A stretch of 64,000 bases of DNA from Effusibacillus lacus (GCF_002335525.1 NZ_BDUF01000106.1:42070-106069); one strand, 5' to 3'; numbered from the stretch's first letter, positions 36,239 through 46,153 are shown. The notes: generated by a model from the sequence alone, not told the origin. Made by a program: numbers and translations.

Positions 36239-37330
36239 TTAATGTTTCATACCCGGCATGTTTTGATCAGACATGTTCATGTTTGGGGATTGACCTTTCT
36301 GTTCAGTTGCAGAAGGAGCCGGTTGCCCTTCATACTGGATCACTCCGATCAAACCGCCCGGTTCCACTTCCCCATTCATTGTGTGATGCAATTCATGGCA
36401 GTGGAAGACCCATGTTCCGGGGTTATCGGCAATGAACTCAATGTCGTAGATTTTTCCTGGCGCTACATCAATTGTATTCATGACCTGAGGTTGTGCCACC
36501 GGATGACCATCCTCAGCAATCACGCGAAAGTCGTGTCCATGCAGGTGCATGGGGTGTGCCAGGTTGCTGATGTTGATCAAGCGCATCCGTACTTTCTCAC
36601 CTTTTTTGACTGTTAACGGTTTTGTGTCAGGGAACGCCTTGCCGTTGATTGTCCAATAATTGTAATTCATTCCCCCACCGCCATGGGCCATCCCGTTCGT
36701 TTCATTAACGATCCAGCCGCTAAGCATCCAGGTTATATCCTTGTCGTATTTTGGTTGATCTTCCGGCTTTTGCGGATCAATGATAAAGGGACCGTACAAC
36801 CCTTTGTCAATCTGCTCCACACTGTTTAAATGGGAGTGATACATAAAGGTACCCGCATGGTTGGCAGGAAACTCATAAGTGAAAGATTCTCCCGGCTTGA
36901 TGCCGTTTTGTGTCAAAGGCGGAACCCCATCCATATTGTTTGGAACGTGCAGACCGTGCCAGTGGATGGCAGTTTCTTGTTGCAAATTATTTTTTACAGT
37001 AACCCTGACAGTGTCTCCTTCTTTAACCCGGATTTCCGGACCCGGGATGGAACCGTTCACGGTTATGGCATCAATGGAGGTCCCTTTTACAAGCTCCCAC
37101 TTCCCCGGTTTGATCTCGAGTGTAAAAGATTTTGTTTCACCAGTCGGTTTAATCTCGTTGGTTTCTTTTAAAGGCGGCAGATTTCGAAGTTGAGTAGTTG
37201 TCAAAATTGATTCAGTACCTTCTTTGGCAGCAGCGGTCGTGGCCTCTTTATCCGCCTTCCATCCATACACCATAACACCTGCAACAGCTGCAGAAACGGC
37301 AAGTCCCATCCATAACGCTTTTTGCTTCAT
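36239..37330 (-). CDS. Multicopper oxidase, short form
   Basis: 363 aa with an N-terminal membrane anchor at 5-23. Copper motifs: AIHWHGLHVP and MYHSHLNSVEQ in the first cupredoxin domain, HPMHLHGHDF and WVFHCHELHHTMNGE (His-Cys-His, type 1) in the last. It is shorter than three-domain laccases (about 500 aa), so a middle domain is reduced or absent. The tail is Met-rich (NMNMSDQNMPGMKH). It probably oxidises Cu(I) or another metal outside the cell, as the last gene of a copA operon. Confidence 0.9.
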   Translation of the reverse strand: MKQKALWMGLAVSAAVAGVMVYGWKADKEATTAAAKEGTESILTTTQLRNLPPLKETNEIKPTGETKSFTLEIKPGKWELVKGTSIDAITVNGSIPGPEIRVKEGDTVRVTVKNNLQQETAIHWHGLHVPNNMDGVPPLTQNGIKPGESFTYEFPANHAGTFMYHSHLNSVEQIDKGLYGPFIIDPQKPEDQPKYDKDITWMLSGWIVNETNGMAHGGGGMNYNYWTINGKAFPDTKPLTVKKGEKVRMRLINISNLAHPMHLHGHDFRVIAEDGHPVAQPQVMNTIDVAPGKIYDIEFIADNPGTWVFHCHELHHTMNGEVEPGGLIGVIQYEGQPAPSATEQKGQSPNMNMSDQNMPGMKH

Positions 37331-37361
37331 AGAATTCTCTCCTTCAAAAAAGGGTATTTAT

Positions 37362-37742
37362 TCATTCCTTTACAATCAAAGTGCCTCTGTACATTCCCAT
37401 CTGACAGGTAAAGGGATAACTTCCTGCATCGTTGGGCAAAAGTTCTACGGTTACTTTTTTTCCAAAAGGAAGCATCATGCTTTTCTCAAAATCAGGAAAT
37501 ACCACCATCTCGGAACAGGACGATTTGTCTTCCCGTAGAAACTGCAGACGTACGGGTTTCCCCCTGTGGACCACAATCACATCAGGGGTATAACCCCCTT
37601 TGACCAGAATGTCCGCTTCTTGATAACCGGAATCCTTCACTTCCGCCTGACTCCCTCCCTTTTTGGGCCCCCAGAAGAACCAGGCAATTCCGAAACTGAG
37701 AAGAAGTCCGATAATTGTTACGACCCATTGTGAAACCCCCAT
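37362..37742 (-). CDS. Membrane-anchored cupredoxin
   Basis: 126 aa. One TM at 4-24, then a cupredoxin fold: VHRGKPVRLQFLREDKSSCSE and PFTCQMGMYRGTLIVKE. A Cys pair (SSCSEM and FTCQMG) with Met residues is unlike the plastocyanin H-C-H-M set. It resembles cupredoxins that accompany CopA and receive Cu(I) outside. Its ribosome binding site lies in the last codons of copA. Confidence 0.85.
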   Translation of the reverse strand: MGVSQWVVTIIGLLLSFGIAWFFWGPKKGGSQAEVKDSGYQEADILVKGGYTPDVIVVHRGKPVRLQFLREDKSSCSEMVVFPDFEKSMMLPFGKKVTVELLPNDAGSYPFTCQMGMYRGTLIVKE

Positions 37743-37745
37743 GGA

Positions 37746-40049
37746 TTACAACTCCTTTGGTTTGAAGTTTCGCAGCCGGTTGGCATTTGCCACCACGGTT
37801 ACCGAACTGAAAGCCATGGCTGCGGCTGCGACCAGCGGCGACAACAGGATTCCAAGAAACGGGTACAGAATTCCCAACGCCACCGGCAGTCCCGCCGCAT
37901 TGTAAATGAACGCCCCGAACAGGTTCTGATAGACGTTTCGCATCGTAGCCCGGCTGATTTGAATAGCGCTTACCACACCTTTCAAACTGCCTTTGATCAA
38001 GGTAATGTCACTTGCTTCAATTGCGACGTCGGTACCTGTACCGATTGCAATCCCCACATCAGCCTGGGTAAGCGCGGGAGCGTCATTGATGCCGTCTCCC
38101 ACCATGGCGACTTTCTTGCCTTCCGCTTGCAACTTGCGGACATTTTCCGCTTTGTCCTGGGGCAATACGTCTGCCAGCACCCGGTCGACACCAACTTGCT
38201 TTGCTATGGCCCGGGCGGTCCGCTCGTTATCCCCGGTAAGCATTACGACTTCCAGCCCCATTTTTTTCAATTGGGTGATTGCATCCGCTGAATCTTCCTT
38301 GACAGTATCTGCAACTGCGATAATCCCCGCAGCCTCTCCGTCAATCGCCAAATACATGGGAGTTTTCCCTTCATCCGCCAGACGGGTTGCATGAGTCTGC
38401 AAGTCGGCCAACGGGATTCCTTCTTTTCTCATCAGCTTCAAGTTCCCGAACAGTACCCGTTTGCCTTCAACCACTCCTTCGACACCATGACCGGGAATCG
38501 CATTGAATCCAACCACCTGAACAAAAGTGACTCCTTGGTCTTTGGCTCCGTCCAAAATGGCACCTGCCAGTGGATGTTCCGAACCTTGTTCAATCGAGGC
38601 ACCGATTCTCAAGATTTCGGTTTCAGTAAACCGCCCCAACGGAATCACATCTGTAAGCGAGGGTTTCCCTTCCGTTATGGTTCCCGTCTTGTCAAGGACG
38701 ATCGTGTTCAATCTTTCCGCGATTTGCAGCGCTTCCCCCGACCGGATGAGAATTCCGTTTTCTGCCCCTTTGCCGATTCCCGTGGTTAATGACATTGGAG
38801 TAGCCATTCCCAATGCGCAGGGACATGCAATAATGAGTGTGGTGACTGCAACAATCATCGCGTAAATATAGGACGGTTGCGGGCCGAAGTCATACCAGAT
38901 CACGTATCCCAGAATTGCCAGGATGATCACGCCTGGTGTAAAGATCGCAGACACTTTATCAACGATGCGCTGGACAGGGATCCTGGATCCCTGGGCTTGC
39001 CGCACCATTTCCACAATATTGGCCAAAGCGGTATCCTGTTGAACTTTGGTCGCTTTGAATTTAAAGCTTCCTGTTTTGTTCAATGTGCCGCTGAACACTT
39101 CCTGACCCGGTTCTTTGGACACGGGCAGGGATTCCCCGGTCAGCATCGATTCGTCAACCGCTGATGTTCCTTCCACCACGATGCCGTCCACGGCAATTTT
39201 TTCGCCGGGCCGAACAATCACAACATCCCCTACTACGACATCATCAACCGAGATTTCCAGTTCTTGTCCGTCACGCAACACGTGGGCTGTCTTCGGTTGC
39301 AGGCCGATCAATTTCTTGATCGCTTCCGACGAACGACCCTTGGCACGAACCTCCATCGCCATCCCCAACACTACCAAAGCGGTTACCACGGTTGTCACAT
39401 CATAGTAGACTTCTGCCATAGCGGGGTCAGGGAAGATCCCGGGCCACAACAGTGCGACAGCGGAATAGAGCCAAGCAGCACTGATCCCCGTGGCAATCAA
39501 TGTGTGCATGTTAGCAGAACGGTGTTTAAGGCCTTCCCACATTCCGGTAAAAAACTGTCCGCCACTCCAAACCATCACCGGAATCGTTAACCAAGCCACA
39601 ACGAACCTTGCCCACCACAATTTTGGGCTACCCATGGGCAGCCAATCTTTGACGCCGGGGAACAGATCCGGGTAGGAAACAAGAATGGTGGGAATTGATA
39701 TGGCTGCGGCAAACCACCATTTTCTCATAAGCTCCCGATACTCGGAGCCTTCTTCGTTTGGATTCTGCTCTTCGGATGGTGTCTGATGATGAGCATGATG
39801 TTCGCAGTCTTGGCGGTCTTGGTGAGAATCCAGTACTTTTGCCCCTAATGCCTCGAGCTTTTGGGTAATTACCTGTTCAGATGTCTTTTGCGGATCGAAT
39901 ACAACATAGGCCTTCGAAATGGCGGGATTGACAACGGCTTTCAACACACCTGACATTGACAGGAGGGCTTTCTCCACAATGACAGCTGAACAGCTGTTAT
40001 CTAACCAAATACGGGTTTCAAAATGCTTGAGTGCATTTGCTTTGTTCAT
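37746..40049 (-). CDS. copA: Copper P1B-type ATPase with degenerate metal-binding domain
   Basis: 767 aa. The N-terminal HMA-like fold (about 8-70) has only one Cys (DNSCSAV), lacking CxxC, followed by a His/Cys linker (CEHHAHHQT). Eight TMs; CPC in [13 protein letters not shown]; phosphorylation site [15 protein letters not shown] in [15 protein letters not shown] hinge; TM8 [14 protein letters not shown]. It exports Cu(I) or Ag(I). ATGs at 40049, 40055 and 40058 all follow AAGGAGG; the 40049 spacing is best. It is second in the YHS-copA-cupredoxin-oxidase operon. Confidence 0.93.
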   Translation of the reverse strand: MNKANALKHFETRIWLDNSCSAVIVEKALLSMSGVLKAVVNPAISKAYVVFDPQKTSEQVITQKLEALGAKVLDSHQDRQDCEHHAHHQTPSEEQNPNEEGSEYRELMRKWWFAAAISIPTILVSYPDLFPGVKDWLPMGSPKLWWARFVVAWLTIPVMVWSGGQFFTGMWEGLKHRSANMHTLIATGISAAWLYSAVALLWPGIFPDPAMAEVYYDVTTVVTALVVLGMAMEVRAKGRSSEAIKKLIGLQPKTAHVLRDGQELEISVDDVVVGDVVIVRPGEKIAVDGIVVEGTSAVDESMLTGESLPVSKEPGQEVFSGTLNKTGSFKFKATKVQQDTALANIVEMVRQAQGSRIPVQRIVDKVSAIFTPGVIILAILGYVIWYDFGPQPSYIYAMIVAVTTLIIACPCALGMATPMSLTTGIGKGAENGILIRSGEALQIAERLNTIVLDKTGTITEGKPSLTDVIPLGRFTETEILRIGASIEQGSEHPLAGAILDGAKDQGVTFVQVVGFNAIPGHGVEGVVEGKRVLFGNLKLMRKEGIPLADLQTHATRLADEGKTPMYLAIDGEAAGIIAVADTVKEDSADAITQLKKMGLEVVMLTGDNERTARAIAKQVGVDRVLADVLPQDKAENVRKLQAEGKKVAMVGDGINDAPALTQADVGIAIGTGTDVAIEASDITLIKGSLKGVVSAIQISRATMRNVYQNLFGAFIYNAAGLPVALGILYPFLGILLSPLVAAAAMAFSSVTVVANANRLRNFKPKEL

Positions 40050-40087
40050 GTCCATCATCCCTCCTTCCTCTTGGATTGGTGCCGCAT

Positions 40088-40285
40088 TTAGTGACAGCAT
40101 CGGTGCCCGCCATGACCGCAGCACCCCGATTTGGGCTTTGCATATTTGGCCGGATCCTTATCAAATTGATCCTTGCAATTGGCTGAACAGAAGAAATAAT
40201 CCGTTCCGCCATAAGAACTTTGCAGAGCATCAGAGTGTGCCTCAATTTCCATGCCGCATACAGGGTCTTTCACTTTTGCGTTCAT
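40088..40285 (-). CDS. YHS-domain metal-binding protein
   Basis: 65 aa. [13 protein letters not shown] is the YHS signature, [16 protein letters not shown] is the second Cys pair, and the tail [11 protein letters not shown] is Cys/His rich. Small YHS proteins act as copper chaperones or as the detached N-terminus of some copper ATPases. Here it sits directly upstream of a copA whose own HMA lacks CxxC, so it may supply that function in trans (inference). Confidence 0.88.
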   Translation of the reverse strand: MNAKVKDPVCGMEIEAHSDALQSSYGGTDYFFCSANCKDQFDKDPAKYAKPKSGCCGHGGHRCCH

Positions 40286-40356
40286 AGGAGATCCTCCCTC
40301 AAAGTCGAATTGTTTTTGACATACTTATGGTAGGGCATGCAACTGAATTGTTTCTG

Positions 40357-40385
40357 AGTCAAACCTGAGAATCAGATAAGAATCT
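40357..40385. promoter_or_regulatory. Motif shared with 29242-29270; probable OmpR-type site
   Basis: Plus strand TCAAACCTGAGAAT then a 2-bp-variable gap and GATAAGAA. On the minus strand, 11-bp-spaced half-sites TTCTTATC and TTCTCAGG, 72 bp upstream of the YHS gene. Confidence 0.55.
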
Positions 40386-40393
40386 TGAAATAC

Positions 40394-40427
40394 GAAAAAT
40401 CCCCTTCCCGCAAGAAGGAGATTTTAC
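40394..40427 (-). terminator. Terminator after the SHOCT gene
   Basis: On the minus strand AAAATCTCCTTC pairs with GAAGGGGATTTT around a TTGCGG loop and is followed by TCGTATTTC. Confidence 0.65.
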
Positions 40428-40447
40428 TAATGGGATGTTCACCCGAC

Positions 40448-40672
40448 TCATTTGCCATTCCGAAGAACCTCTCTCATCCGTTTGTATTCTTCTTCCGAAA
40501 TTTCCCCGCGTGCGTACCGTTCGCTTAGAATCATTTCCGCGTTATGGAAACTGCCCCTGTTGTTGCTGTATCCGTCTTTTTTCAGAAGATTGACCAGAAA
40601 ATAGATAACTCCCGCAATCAGAAACAATTGAACCAACAAACTGATCCAGCCCATTCCCCAACCCATCATCAT
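40448..40672 (-). CDS. Small membrane protein with SHOCT domain
   Basis: 74 aa. An MMMGWGMGW start, one TM (LLVQLFLIAGVIYFLVNLL), and a C-terminal SHOCT helix pair (AEMILSERYARGEISEEEYKRM). SHOCT is an oligomerisation module often found in small proteins of copper and stress loci. GGAGTGATTCACC precedes the ATG. It is upstream of the YHS operon with a terminator between. Confidence 0.85.
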   Translation of the reverse strand: MMMGWGMGWISLLVQLFLIAGVIYFLVNLLKKDGYSNNRGSFHNAEMILSERYARGEISEEEYKRMREVLRNGK

Positions 40673-40726
40673 GGTGAATCACTCCTTTCTTGACTTTAGG
40701 GTAGCAAGAACTTGTGAAGATCCTGT

Positions 40727-42097
40727 TTAGGACTTTTGAAGAACATAAGAAGCTGACTGTTTCAAGCTTTTGGGGAGCCGTACCGTAAAAGTCGAACCTT
40801 TCTGCATCTCACTCTTTACCGATACTTGTCCCCCATGTGCCTCCACAATCGCTTTTACAATGGCCAATCCAAGCCCTGCGCCACCGGTTTTGCGATTCCT
40901 GGATTTCTCCCCCCGATAAAACCGCTCAAAGATGAAGGGTAATTCGTCACTGGAGATTCCGATCCCAGTATCGCTAATTTCCGTCAGAACCCAATCTGTT
41001 TCTTCAGATACTGCGACACGAATTGTCCCGGGTTCTGGTGTGAACTTGAAAGCGTTATTCAGAAGGTTGACAAACACTTGCAATAGTCGTTTCGGATCTC
41101 CTACAAGGATCACAGGCTTCACACCTGTCAGGTCGAGCCGGATATTCTTGTGTGCCCATAGCTTCTCGACTGACATTGCAGCCTCATGAATTACATGGCT
41201 GATTTCCACAGCTTCCGGCTTTAACTTTAGCATCGGGTTTTCCGCATCAGCCAATTTTTCCAAGTCACTGACCAGATGAACCAGCCGCATAATCTGCTCA
41301 TGACAAAGTTTCAATTTATCCGGAGTCGGTTCCCACACACCATCCTGAATGGCTTCTATGTGGCTTTGGACAATTGCCAGAGGAGTTCGCAATTCATGCG
41401 CAATGTCTGCAGTCAAATGCTTCCTTAGGTTTTCCTGCTCCTGTAAAGATTCCGCCAAATGATTTAACGCTGTTCCAACTTCCACGATCTCCTCGTCGTT
41501 TCCCTCAATGCTTACCCGATGCTTCAAATTCCCTTTCTGGATTCGGATGGCAGCATCTTTGATACTTAACAACGGAGCACTGATCCCGTTTGAAATGTAT
41601 CGGCTGAAGAAATAAACCCCCACAAGGACAAAGAACAAGGAACCCCATAACAAGTTATTAAAGAGAGCCAAAAACTGTTGTTCATGTTCGTAATATTGAC
41701 TGGTGCCCGCAATAGTCTCCAGTTCCCCCACCTTGACCCCGTTCTTTAGCAAAGGAACCTTGCTTCCGGTTCGAGAGCCCCTATTCTGGTCTCCGACCAT
41801 TTTGCCGGAATCCCAAATCAGTTCACTGTTCAAACCAAAGAGCCGAAATTGAAGGTTTCTGGTCATCGCAAAATGGGAAATTACCATAAGTGACTCTTCT
41901 GTCCATCCAGTGTGGAAGGTGTAGGATGCAACCAGTTCTGTCTTCAAGATTTGAGCATCCGCTGTTTGTTGGTTTTCCAAATAATCGGAGAATAGGATAG
42001 ACATTGCAGTATTCATTAGCAAATTTATAGTCAGAAGTGAGATCAGGGCGACGCCCATGAAAGATAAAAGTAATTTTCTGCGTATGCCCTTATTCAT
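40727..42097 (-). CDS. Sensor histidine kinase
   Basis: 456 aa. TM1 at 9-30, an extracytoplasmic sensor at 35-155, TM2 at 158-178, HAMP. The H-box is DIAHELRTPLAIVQSH, the N-box is VNLLNNAFKFT, G1 is EISDTGIGISSDELPFIFERFYRG, and G2 is GAGLGLAIVKAI. The ATG at 42097 has GGTGG just upstream and overlaps the response regulator stop region by 8 nt; the longer frame to 42226 is inside that gene. Confidence 0.92.
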   Translation of the reverse strand: MNKGIRRKLLLSFMGVALISLLTINLLMNTAMSILFSDYLENQQTADAQILKTELVASYTFHTGWTEESLMVISHFAMTRNLQFRLFGLNSELIWDSGKMVGDQNRGSRTGSKVPLLKNGVKVGELETIAGTSQYYEHEQQFLALFNNLLWGSLFFVLVGVYFFSRYISNGISAPLLSIKDAAIRIQKGNLKHRVSIEGNDEEIVEVGTALNHLAESLQEQENLRKHLTADIAHELRTPLAIVQSHIEAIQDGVWEPTPDKLKLCHEQIMRLVHLVSDLEKLADAENPMLKLKPEAVEISHVIHEAAMSVEKLWAHKNIRLDLTGVKPVILVGDPKRLLQVFVNLLNNAFKFTPEPGTIRVAVSEETDWVLTEISDTGIGISSDELPFIFERFYRGEKSRNRKTGGAGLGLAIVKAIVEAHGGQVSVKSEMQKGSTFTVRLPKSLKQSASYVLQKS

Positions 42098-42794
42098 CCG
42101 CGGCCACCTGAAACTTGTACCCCACACCAAAAACGGTGCCGATAAACAGGGGATTTCTCGGGTCATCTCCGATTTTGTGGCGCAAATTCTTAATGTGGAC
42201 GTCCACAGTCCGTTCATACCCCTCATATGTGTATCCCTGAATCAGGTTAATCAACTCCATCCGGCTGAACACACGTTTCGGATGTTTCGCTAGTGTCACC
42301 AACAATTTAAACTCCAATGGAGTCAAACTGACTTGTTCGTTGTTAAGAAGTACCTCATGACGTTCCAGGTCAATGAGTAATCGGTTATTATGAAACCGGA
42401 GTATAGTCGGTTCTTGGATGTCATTCACATGGGAACGTCTTAGCAGACTTATTATTCTTGCAGTCAGTTCCCGTGGACTGAAGGGCTTGGTAACGTAATC
42501 GTCCGCCCCGATCAGTAACCCGTTAACCTTATCATCTTCGTTGCTTTTGGCTGTCAGCATCAGAATTGGCACATCAGACTTGCGCCGAATGGTTCGGCAT
42601 ATTTCTTCTCCGGAAATGTCCGGTAACATCAGATCCAAAACTATAAGGTCCGGTTTTAACATGTCAAACATCTGGAGCCCGGACATACCAGACTCAGCCG
42701 CGTATACTACATATCCGTTTTTCTCAAGGTAAGCCTGCAATACATTAAGGATATCCGGTTCATCGTCTACGACAAGAATTTTTGCGTTGACCAC
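42090..42794 (-). CDS. OmpR-family response regulator
   Basis: 234 aa. Receiver ILVVDDE, phospho-Asp in IVLDLMLPDISGEEIC, MLTAKS, DDYVTKPFS. Winged helix LTPLEFKLLVTLAKHPKRVFSRMELI, ERTVDVHIKNLRHKI, FGVGYKF. The start is uncertain: GTG at 42794 with AAGGTG upstream, or ATG at 42821 giving nine more residues. Phased TGAAGATT repeats at 42848-42869 lie immediately upstream. Confidence 0.9.
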   Translation of the reverse strand: MVNAKILVVDDEPDILNVLQAYLEKNGYVVYAAESGMSGLQMFDMLKPDLIVLDLMLPDISGEEICRTIRRKSDVPILMLTAKSNEDDKVNGLLIGADDYVTKPFSPRELTARIISLLRRSHVNDIQEPTILRFHNNRLLIDLERHEVLLNNEQVSLTPLEFKLLVTLAKHPKRVFSRMELINLIQGYTYEGYERTVDVHIKNLRHKIGDDPRNPLFIGTVFGVGYKFQVAADE

Positions 42795-42847
42795 ATTAAC
42801 ACCTTCTCTCTTCCGACTCATCTTCGTATAAGGGTAACCCATTATTA

Positions 42848-42869
42848 TGAAGATTAATTGAAGATTCGA
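42848..42869. promoter_or_regulatory. Two 11-bp-phased TGAAGATT direct repeats
   Basis: TGAAGATTAAT at 42848-42858 is followed by TGAAGATTCGA, 53 bp before the GTG of the response regulator. Probable autoregulatory OmpR-type site. Confidence 0.55.
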
Positions 42870-42880
42870 AGTGCAATGCA

Positions 42881-42905
42881 AAAGCCTCCCGTTTTAGGAG
42901 GCTTT
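42881..42905 (-). terminator. Terminator after the Met-rich secreted protein
   Basis: AAAGCCTCC at 42881-42889 pairs with GGAGGCTTT at 42897-42905; on the minus strand TTTTGC follows. Confidence 0.75.
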
Positions 42906-42913
42906 CAGAGGGG

Positions 42914-43198
42914 TTACATCTTCATCATATTACCTGACATCATGTTATTTGACTGATTTATCATGTGTCCTTGCTGATTCATCATGTTCCCTGATTTGTC
43001 AGCACCGTGACATGCGTTAAACATATCCTGGAGTTCTTGCTCTGAAAGGTTCGGGTGCATTTTCTTCATAAAGGGCAACATCTGTTTGAAGTTTTCAACA
43101 CCAGGAAACTCAGCCTTTCCGTTCTCGGCAGCCAACGCAATGGATCCTGCACCAACAGCCAATCCTGCAACAACCAAACCTGCAATCCATTTTTTCAT
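42914..43198 (-). CDS. Small Met/His-rich secreted protein
   Basis: 94 aa. A signal peptide at 1-23, a helical middle (FKQMLPFMKKMHPNLSEQELQDMFNACHG) and a Met/Asn/Gln tail with repeated NMM and GHM groups (SGNMMNQQGHM, NNMMSGNMMKM). Met-rich tails bind Cu(I). It resembles the protein at 55.2-55.4 kb in design. It lies upstream of a two-component system, with a phased repeat pair 62 bp before it. Confidence 0.75.
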   Translation of the reverse strand: MKKWIAGLVVAGLAVGAGSIALAAENGKAEFPGVENFKQMLPFMKKMHPNLSEQELQDMFNACHGADKSGNMMNQQGHMINQSNNMMSGNMMKM

Positions 43199-43259
43199 TT
43201 TGGTTCACCTCCTTGACTACAGGATAGAGTACCGAAATGAAAAACCTGTTTGTAAGTTA

Positions 43260-43281
43260 TGAAGATGTTGTGAAGTTAAGG
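43260..43281. promoter_or_regulatory. 11-bp-phased TGAAG direct repeats
   Basis: TGAAGATGTTG at 43260-43270 is followed by TGAAGTTAAGG, 62 bp upstream of the Met-rich protein start. Confidence 0.5.
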
Positions 43282-43320
43282 GTAAGCCATCCTTTTGAAA
43301 AAGGTACGGCATTTTTCGGA

Positions 43321-45561
43321 TCAGACTCGAACCGGTTTCCAACGGCGCAAGAATAAGGTGTTAGTTACAACGGATACGGAACTGAAAGCCATTGCGGCTC
43401 CGGCAAGGATCGGAGTCAGAAAACCAAACGCAGCAACAGGAATTAAGACAATGTTGTAAGCAAAAGCCCAGAACAGATTCTGCCGAATCTTACGCATGGT
43501 AGCCTTTGACAGCTTAATACTGTCGACGATTCCCATCAGATCCCCCCGCATCAAAGTGACGTCCGCTGCTTCAATTGCCACATCCGTCCCCGTACCGATA
43601 GCGATCCCAATATGAGCCGCTACTAAGGCTGGAGCGTCATTGATCCCATCTCCCACCATCGCAACAATTTTTCCTTCTTGTTTTAATTTCTCTACTTCCA
43701 CTGCTTTGTCCTCTGGCAGAACCTCTGCCAGTACCCGGTCTACACCTACCTGTTTGGCGATCGCTTCAGCTGTTCGTTGATTATCCCCCGTAATCATAAT
43801 CACTTCAATGTTCATATCCTTCAACCGACGAATGGCTTGGGCGGAAGTCTCCTTTACCGTATCGGCTACCGCAATGATCCCCGCCAATTTTCCGTCAAGC
43901 GCCATCAACATGGCTGTCTTGCCTTGGCTCTCCAACTCTTCCATCCGGTTGACGATCGGGTCAATCGGAATTCCTTTTTCGCTCATCAGTTTTTTATTCC
44001 CGATCATGATTTTCCTATCCGTGACTTCCGCTTCAATTCCATGGCCGGGAATGGCAGTAAATCGAGACGGCTCTCCTAGTTTCAATCCCTTTTGTTTTGC
44101 AGCGTTTACAATCGCTTCTCCTAAGGGATGTTCAGACCCCTTCTCAGCTATTGCAGCAAATTGGAGTAATTCGAGTTCAAAATAATCGCCAGTCGTTACA
44201 ATGTCCGTTACTTCCGGTTCTCCTTTGGTGATGGTTCCCGTTTTATCCAGTACAATCGTTGTTACACGGTGGGCACTTTCCAAATGCTCAGCCCCTTTAA
44301 TCAAGATTCCATTTTCTGCCCCTTTTCCGGTTCCCACCATCACTGCCGTCGGGGTTGCCAGCCCCAAGGCACAGGGGCAGGCAATGACCAACACTGCAAC
44401 CGCGCTAATCAGAGCAGGAGTAAACCCAAGTAGGAAGTAACTGATCGCAAAGGTTAGGAGAGCAATTCCGATAACGATGGGCACAAAGATCCCGGAAATT
44501 TGATCAGCAAGACGCTGAATCGGTGCCTTTGAACCTTGAGCCTCCTCAACGAGTTTGATGATCTGAGCTAAGGCGGTGTCTTTCCCAACTTTGGTAGCCT
44601 TAAACTTAAAGGAACCATGTTTGTTGATGGTAGCGCCGATTACTGTATCCCCCACATTTTTCGAGACCGGCATACTTTCCCCTGTCAACATGGATTCATC
44701 GACGGTACTGCTTCCCTCAATAATTTCACCATCTACCGGGATCTTTTCCCCTGCGCGAACAAAGATGATATCTCCCACTCTGACATCTTCAATAGGAATA
44801 TCAATTTCCTGTCCATCACGAATGACACGGGCGGTTTTCGCCTGTAACCCCATCAGTTTCTTAATCGCCTCGGAAGTTTGCCCCTTTGCCCTCGCCTCCA
44901 GCATTTTTCCGAGGAGAATCAGGGTGATAATAATTGCTGCCGCTTCAAAATAAAGATGGTGCCAATTCCCGGTTAACACGTTGACTACACTGTAGAAGTA
45001 TGCTGCCGAGGTACCCATGGAAACAAGGACATCCATATTGGCGCTTCCCCCACGCAACGCGTTATAAGCTCCCTTGTAAAAACGCCAACCCACATAGAAT
45101 TGAACCACGGATGCCAAAAGGAACTGAAGATAGGGATGCAGATGAAAACGGAAGGCTGAATCAGGGAAGGAAACCATAACAAAGTCCGATATCATCTGCA
45201 AGAGGAAAACGGAAGAGAGAACGGCTCCGATGGTAAACATACGTTTTTGTTCCTGATAGTCACGTTGACGTGCTTCCTTTTCGGAATCTACATCTAGATC
45301 CTGAGCTGATTTTGCGCCGTACCCTGCTTTTTGAACGGCTGCAATCAGTCGATCAATATTCGTTTTTCCCGGAATATATTCAACGGTGGCCTTTTCATTG
45401 GCCAGGTTGACATTGGCGTTGAGGACACCCTCTACTTTCTTGAGCGACTTTTCCACCCGAGTCGCACAGGCGGCACAGGTCATTCCAGAAATCCCCAATG
45501 TTACTCGTTCTTCCTTAGCTCGGGCATTCAACTGTTCACGAACTTTTGTTTCCGTTGCCAT
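43321..45561 (-). CDS. copA: Copper-exporting P1B-type ATPase
   Basis: 746 aa. One intact HMA domain at about 18-85 with [12 protein letters not shown]. Eight TMs; CPC in [46 protein letters not shown]7 YN and TM8 MAFSSVSVV, the Cu(I)-site residues. Most copA of Bacilli carry two HMA domains; this has one. The ATG at 45561 is preceded by GGGAGGG. It follows copZ with a hairpin in between, so expression may be graded. Confidence 0.96.
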   Translation of the reverse strand: MATETKVREQLNARAKEERVTLGISGMTCAACATRVEKSLKKVEGVLNANVNLANEKATVEYIPGKTNIDRLIAAVQKAGYGAKSAQDLDVDSEKEARQRDYQEQKRMFTIGAVLSSVFLLQMISDFVMVSFPDSAFRFHLHPYLQFLLASVVQFYVGWRFYKGAYNALRGGSANMDVLVSMGTSAAYFYSVVNVLTGNWHHLYFEAAAIIITLILLGKMLEARAKGQTSEAIKKLMGLQAKTARVIRDGQEIDIPIEDVRVGDIIFVRAGEKIPVDGEIIEGSSTVDESMLTGESMPVSKNVGDTVIGATINKHGSFKFKATKVGKDTALAQIIKLVEEAQGSKAPIQRLADQISGIFVPIVIGIALLTFAISYFLLGFTPALISAVAVLVIACPCALGLATPTAVMVGTGKGAENGILIKGAEHLESAHRVTTIVLDKTGTITKGEPEVTDIVTTGDYFELELLQFAAIAEKGSEHPLGEAIVNAAKQKGLKLGEPSRFTAIPGHGIEAEVTDRKIMIGNKKLMSEKGIPIDPIVNRMEELESQGKTAMLMALDGKLAGIIAVADTVKETSAQAIRRLKDMNIEVIMITGDNQRTAEAIAKQVGVDRVLAEVLPEDKAVEVEKLKQEGKIVAMVGDGINDAPALVAAHIGIAIGTGTDVAIEAADVTLMRGDLMGIVDSIKLSKATMRKIRQNLFWAFAYNIVLIPVAAFGFLTPILAGAAMAFSSVSVVTNTLFLRRWKPVRV

Positions 45562-45683
45562 ATATCTCAATCCCTCCCTAAGGGCTGATCATTATTCCTC
45601 AATAGGTATAATTCGCAACTTAGCGTATGCATAGCAATGCGCCAAAATCGGATTAATTTTGCAAAATATCAGGAGAAACAAGT

Positions 45684-45713
45684 ATTCGGAGCCGGAAACT
45701 GTCGGCTCCGAAT
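45684..45713 (-). terminator. Hairpin between copZ and copA
   Basis: ATTCGGAGCCG at 45684-45694 and CGGCTCCGAAT at 45703-45713 form an 11-bp perfect stem. The downstream T-run is weak (ACTTGTTTC), so it may attenuate or stabilise copZ mRNA rather than fully terminate. Confidence 0.6.
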
Positions 45714-45722
45714 GTTCATTAA

Positions 45723-45935
45723 CTATGCTACATCGTAGCCTGCTTCTTCAATCGCTTCCTTTACGATCTCCAAACCGACAACTGTTTCATCAAAGGATAC
45801 GGTTACCTTGTTCCCTTTGAGATCAACGTTAACCGTTTGGACACCCTTCAGTTCCTTGAGAGCCTTTTCGATCGTGTTCACGCAGTGATTACAGGACATC
45901 CCTTTTACATTTAAGGTCGCGGTTGTTGCTGCCAT
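45723..45935 (-). CDS. copZ: Copper chaperone CopZ
   Basis: 70 aa single HMA domain with GMSCNHCVNTIEKALKELKGV, carrying the Cu(I)-binding CxxC. It hands Cu(I) to CopA in the cytoplasm. GGAGGTGA 9 nt before the ATG at 45935. It directly follows the csoR remnant, so the locus was once csoR-copZ-copA. Confidence 0.96.
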   Translation of the reverse strand: MAATTATLNVKGMSCNHCVNTIEKALKELKGVQTVNVDLKGNKVTVSFDETVVGLEIVKEAIEEAGYDVA

Positions 45936-45963
45936 TTCCAAATCACCTCCCCTCTTAATTTCG

Positions 45964-46092
45964 TTACTTCGTAAAAATCCGGATAATCTTCATCAATTCT
46001 TCGATATGGTTTCCTCCGCCATCAGCCTGCTCCTGAATGGCCTTCTTTACACATCCCCGCGTATAGGAATCAAGCAGGGAAAAGTCGATATC
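45964..46092 (-). pseudogene. C-terminal remnant of a CsoR-family repressor gene
   Basis: An open stretch of 42 codons ends in TAA: LLDSYTRGCVKKAIQEQ, then HIEELMKIIRIFTK. This is the last two helices of CsoR/RcnR/CstR proteins, including the GCV cysteine. No start codon is available: an in-frame TAG lies immediately before it, and the N-terminal half (first Cys and DNA-binding helix) is gone. The promoter-side G-tract operator is still present just upstream. It is too short for a functional repressor. Confidence 0.8.
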
Positions 46093-46103
46093 CTACAAAA
46101 CCC

Positions 46104-46118
46104 TACCCCCCTATAGTA
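46104..46118. promoter_or_regulatory. CsoR/RcnR-type G-tract operator
   Basis: On the minus strand TACTATAGGGGGGTA: a six-G tract flanked by TACTATA and TA, the type 1 operator layout of RcnR/FrmR/CsoR proteins. It stands upstream of the csoR remnant, copZ and copA. A CsoR-family protein encoded elsewhere could still use it. Confidence 0.6.
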
Positions 46119-46153
46119 TTATAATTTCATAAGCTCTTCTATCTGTCAAGGTG

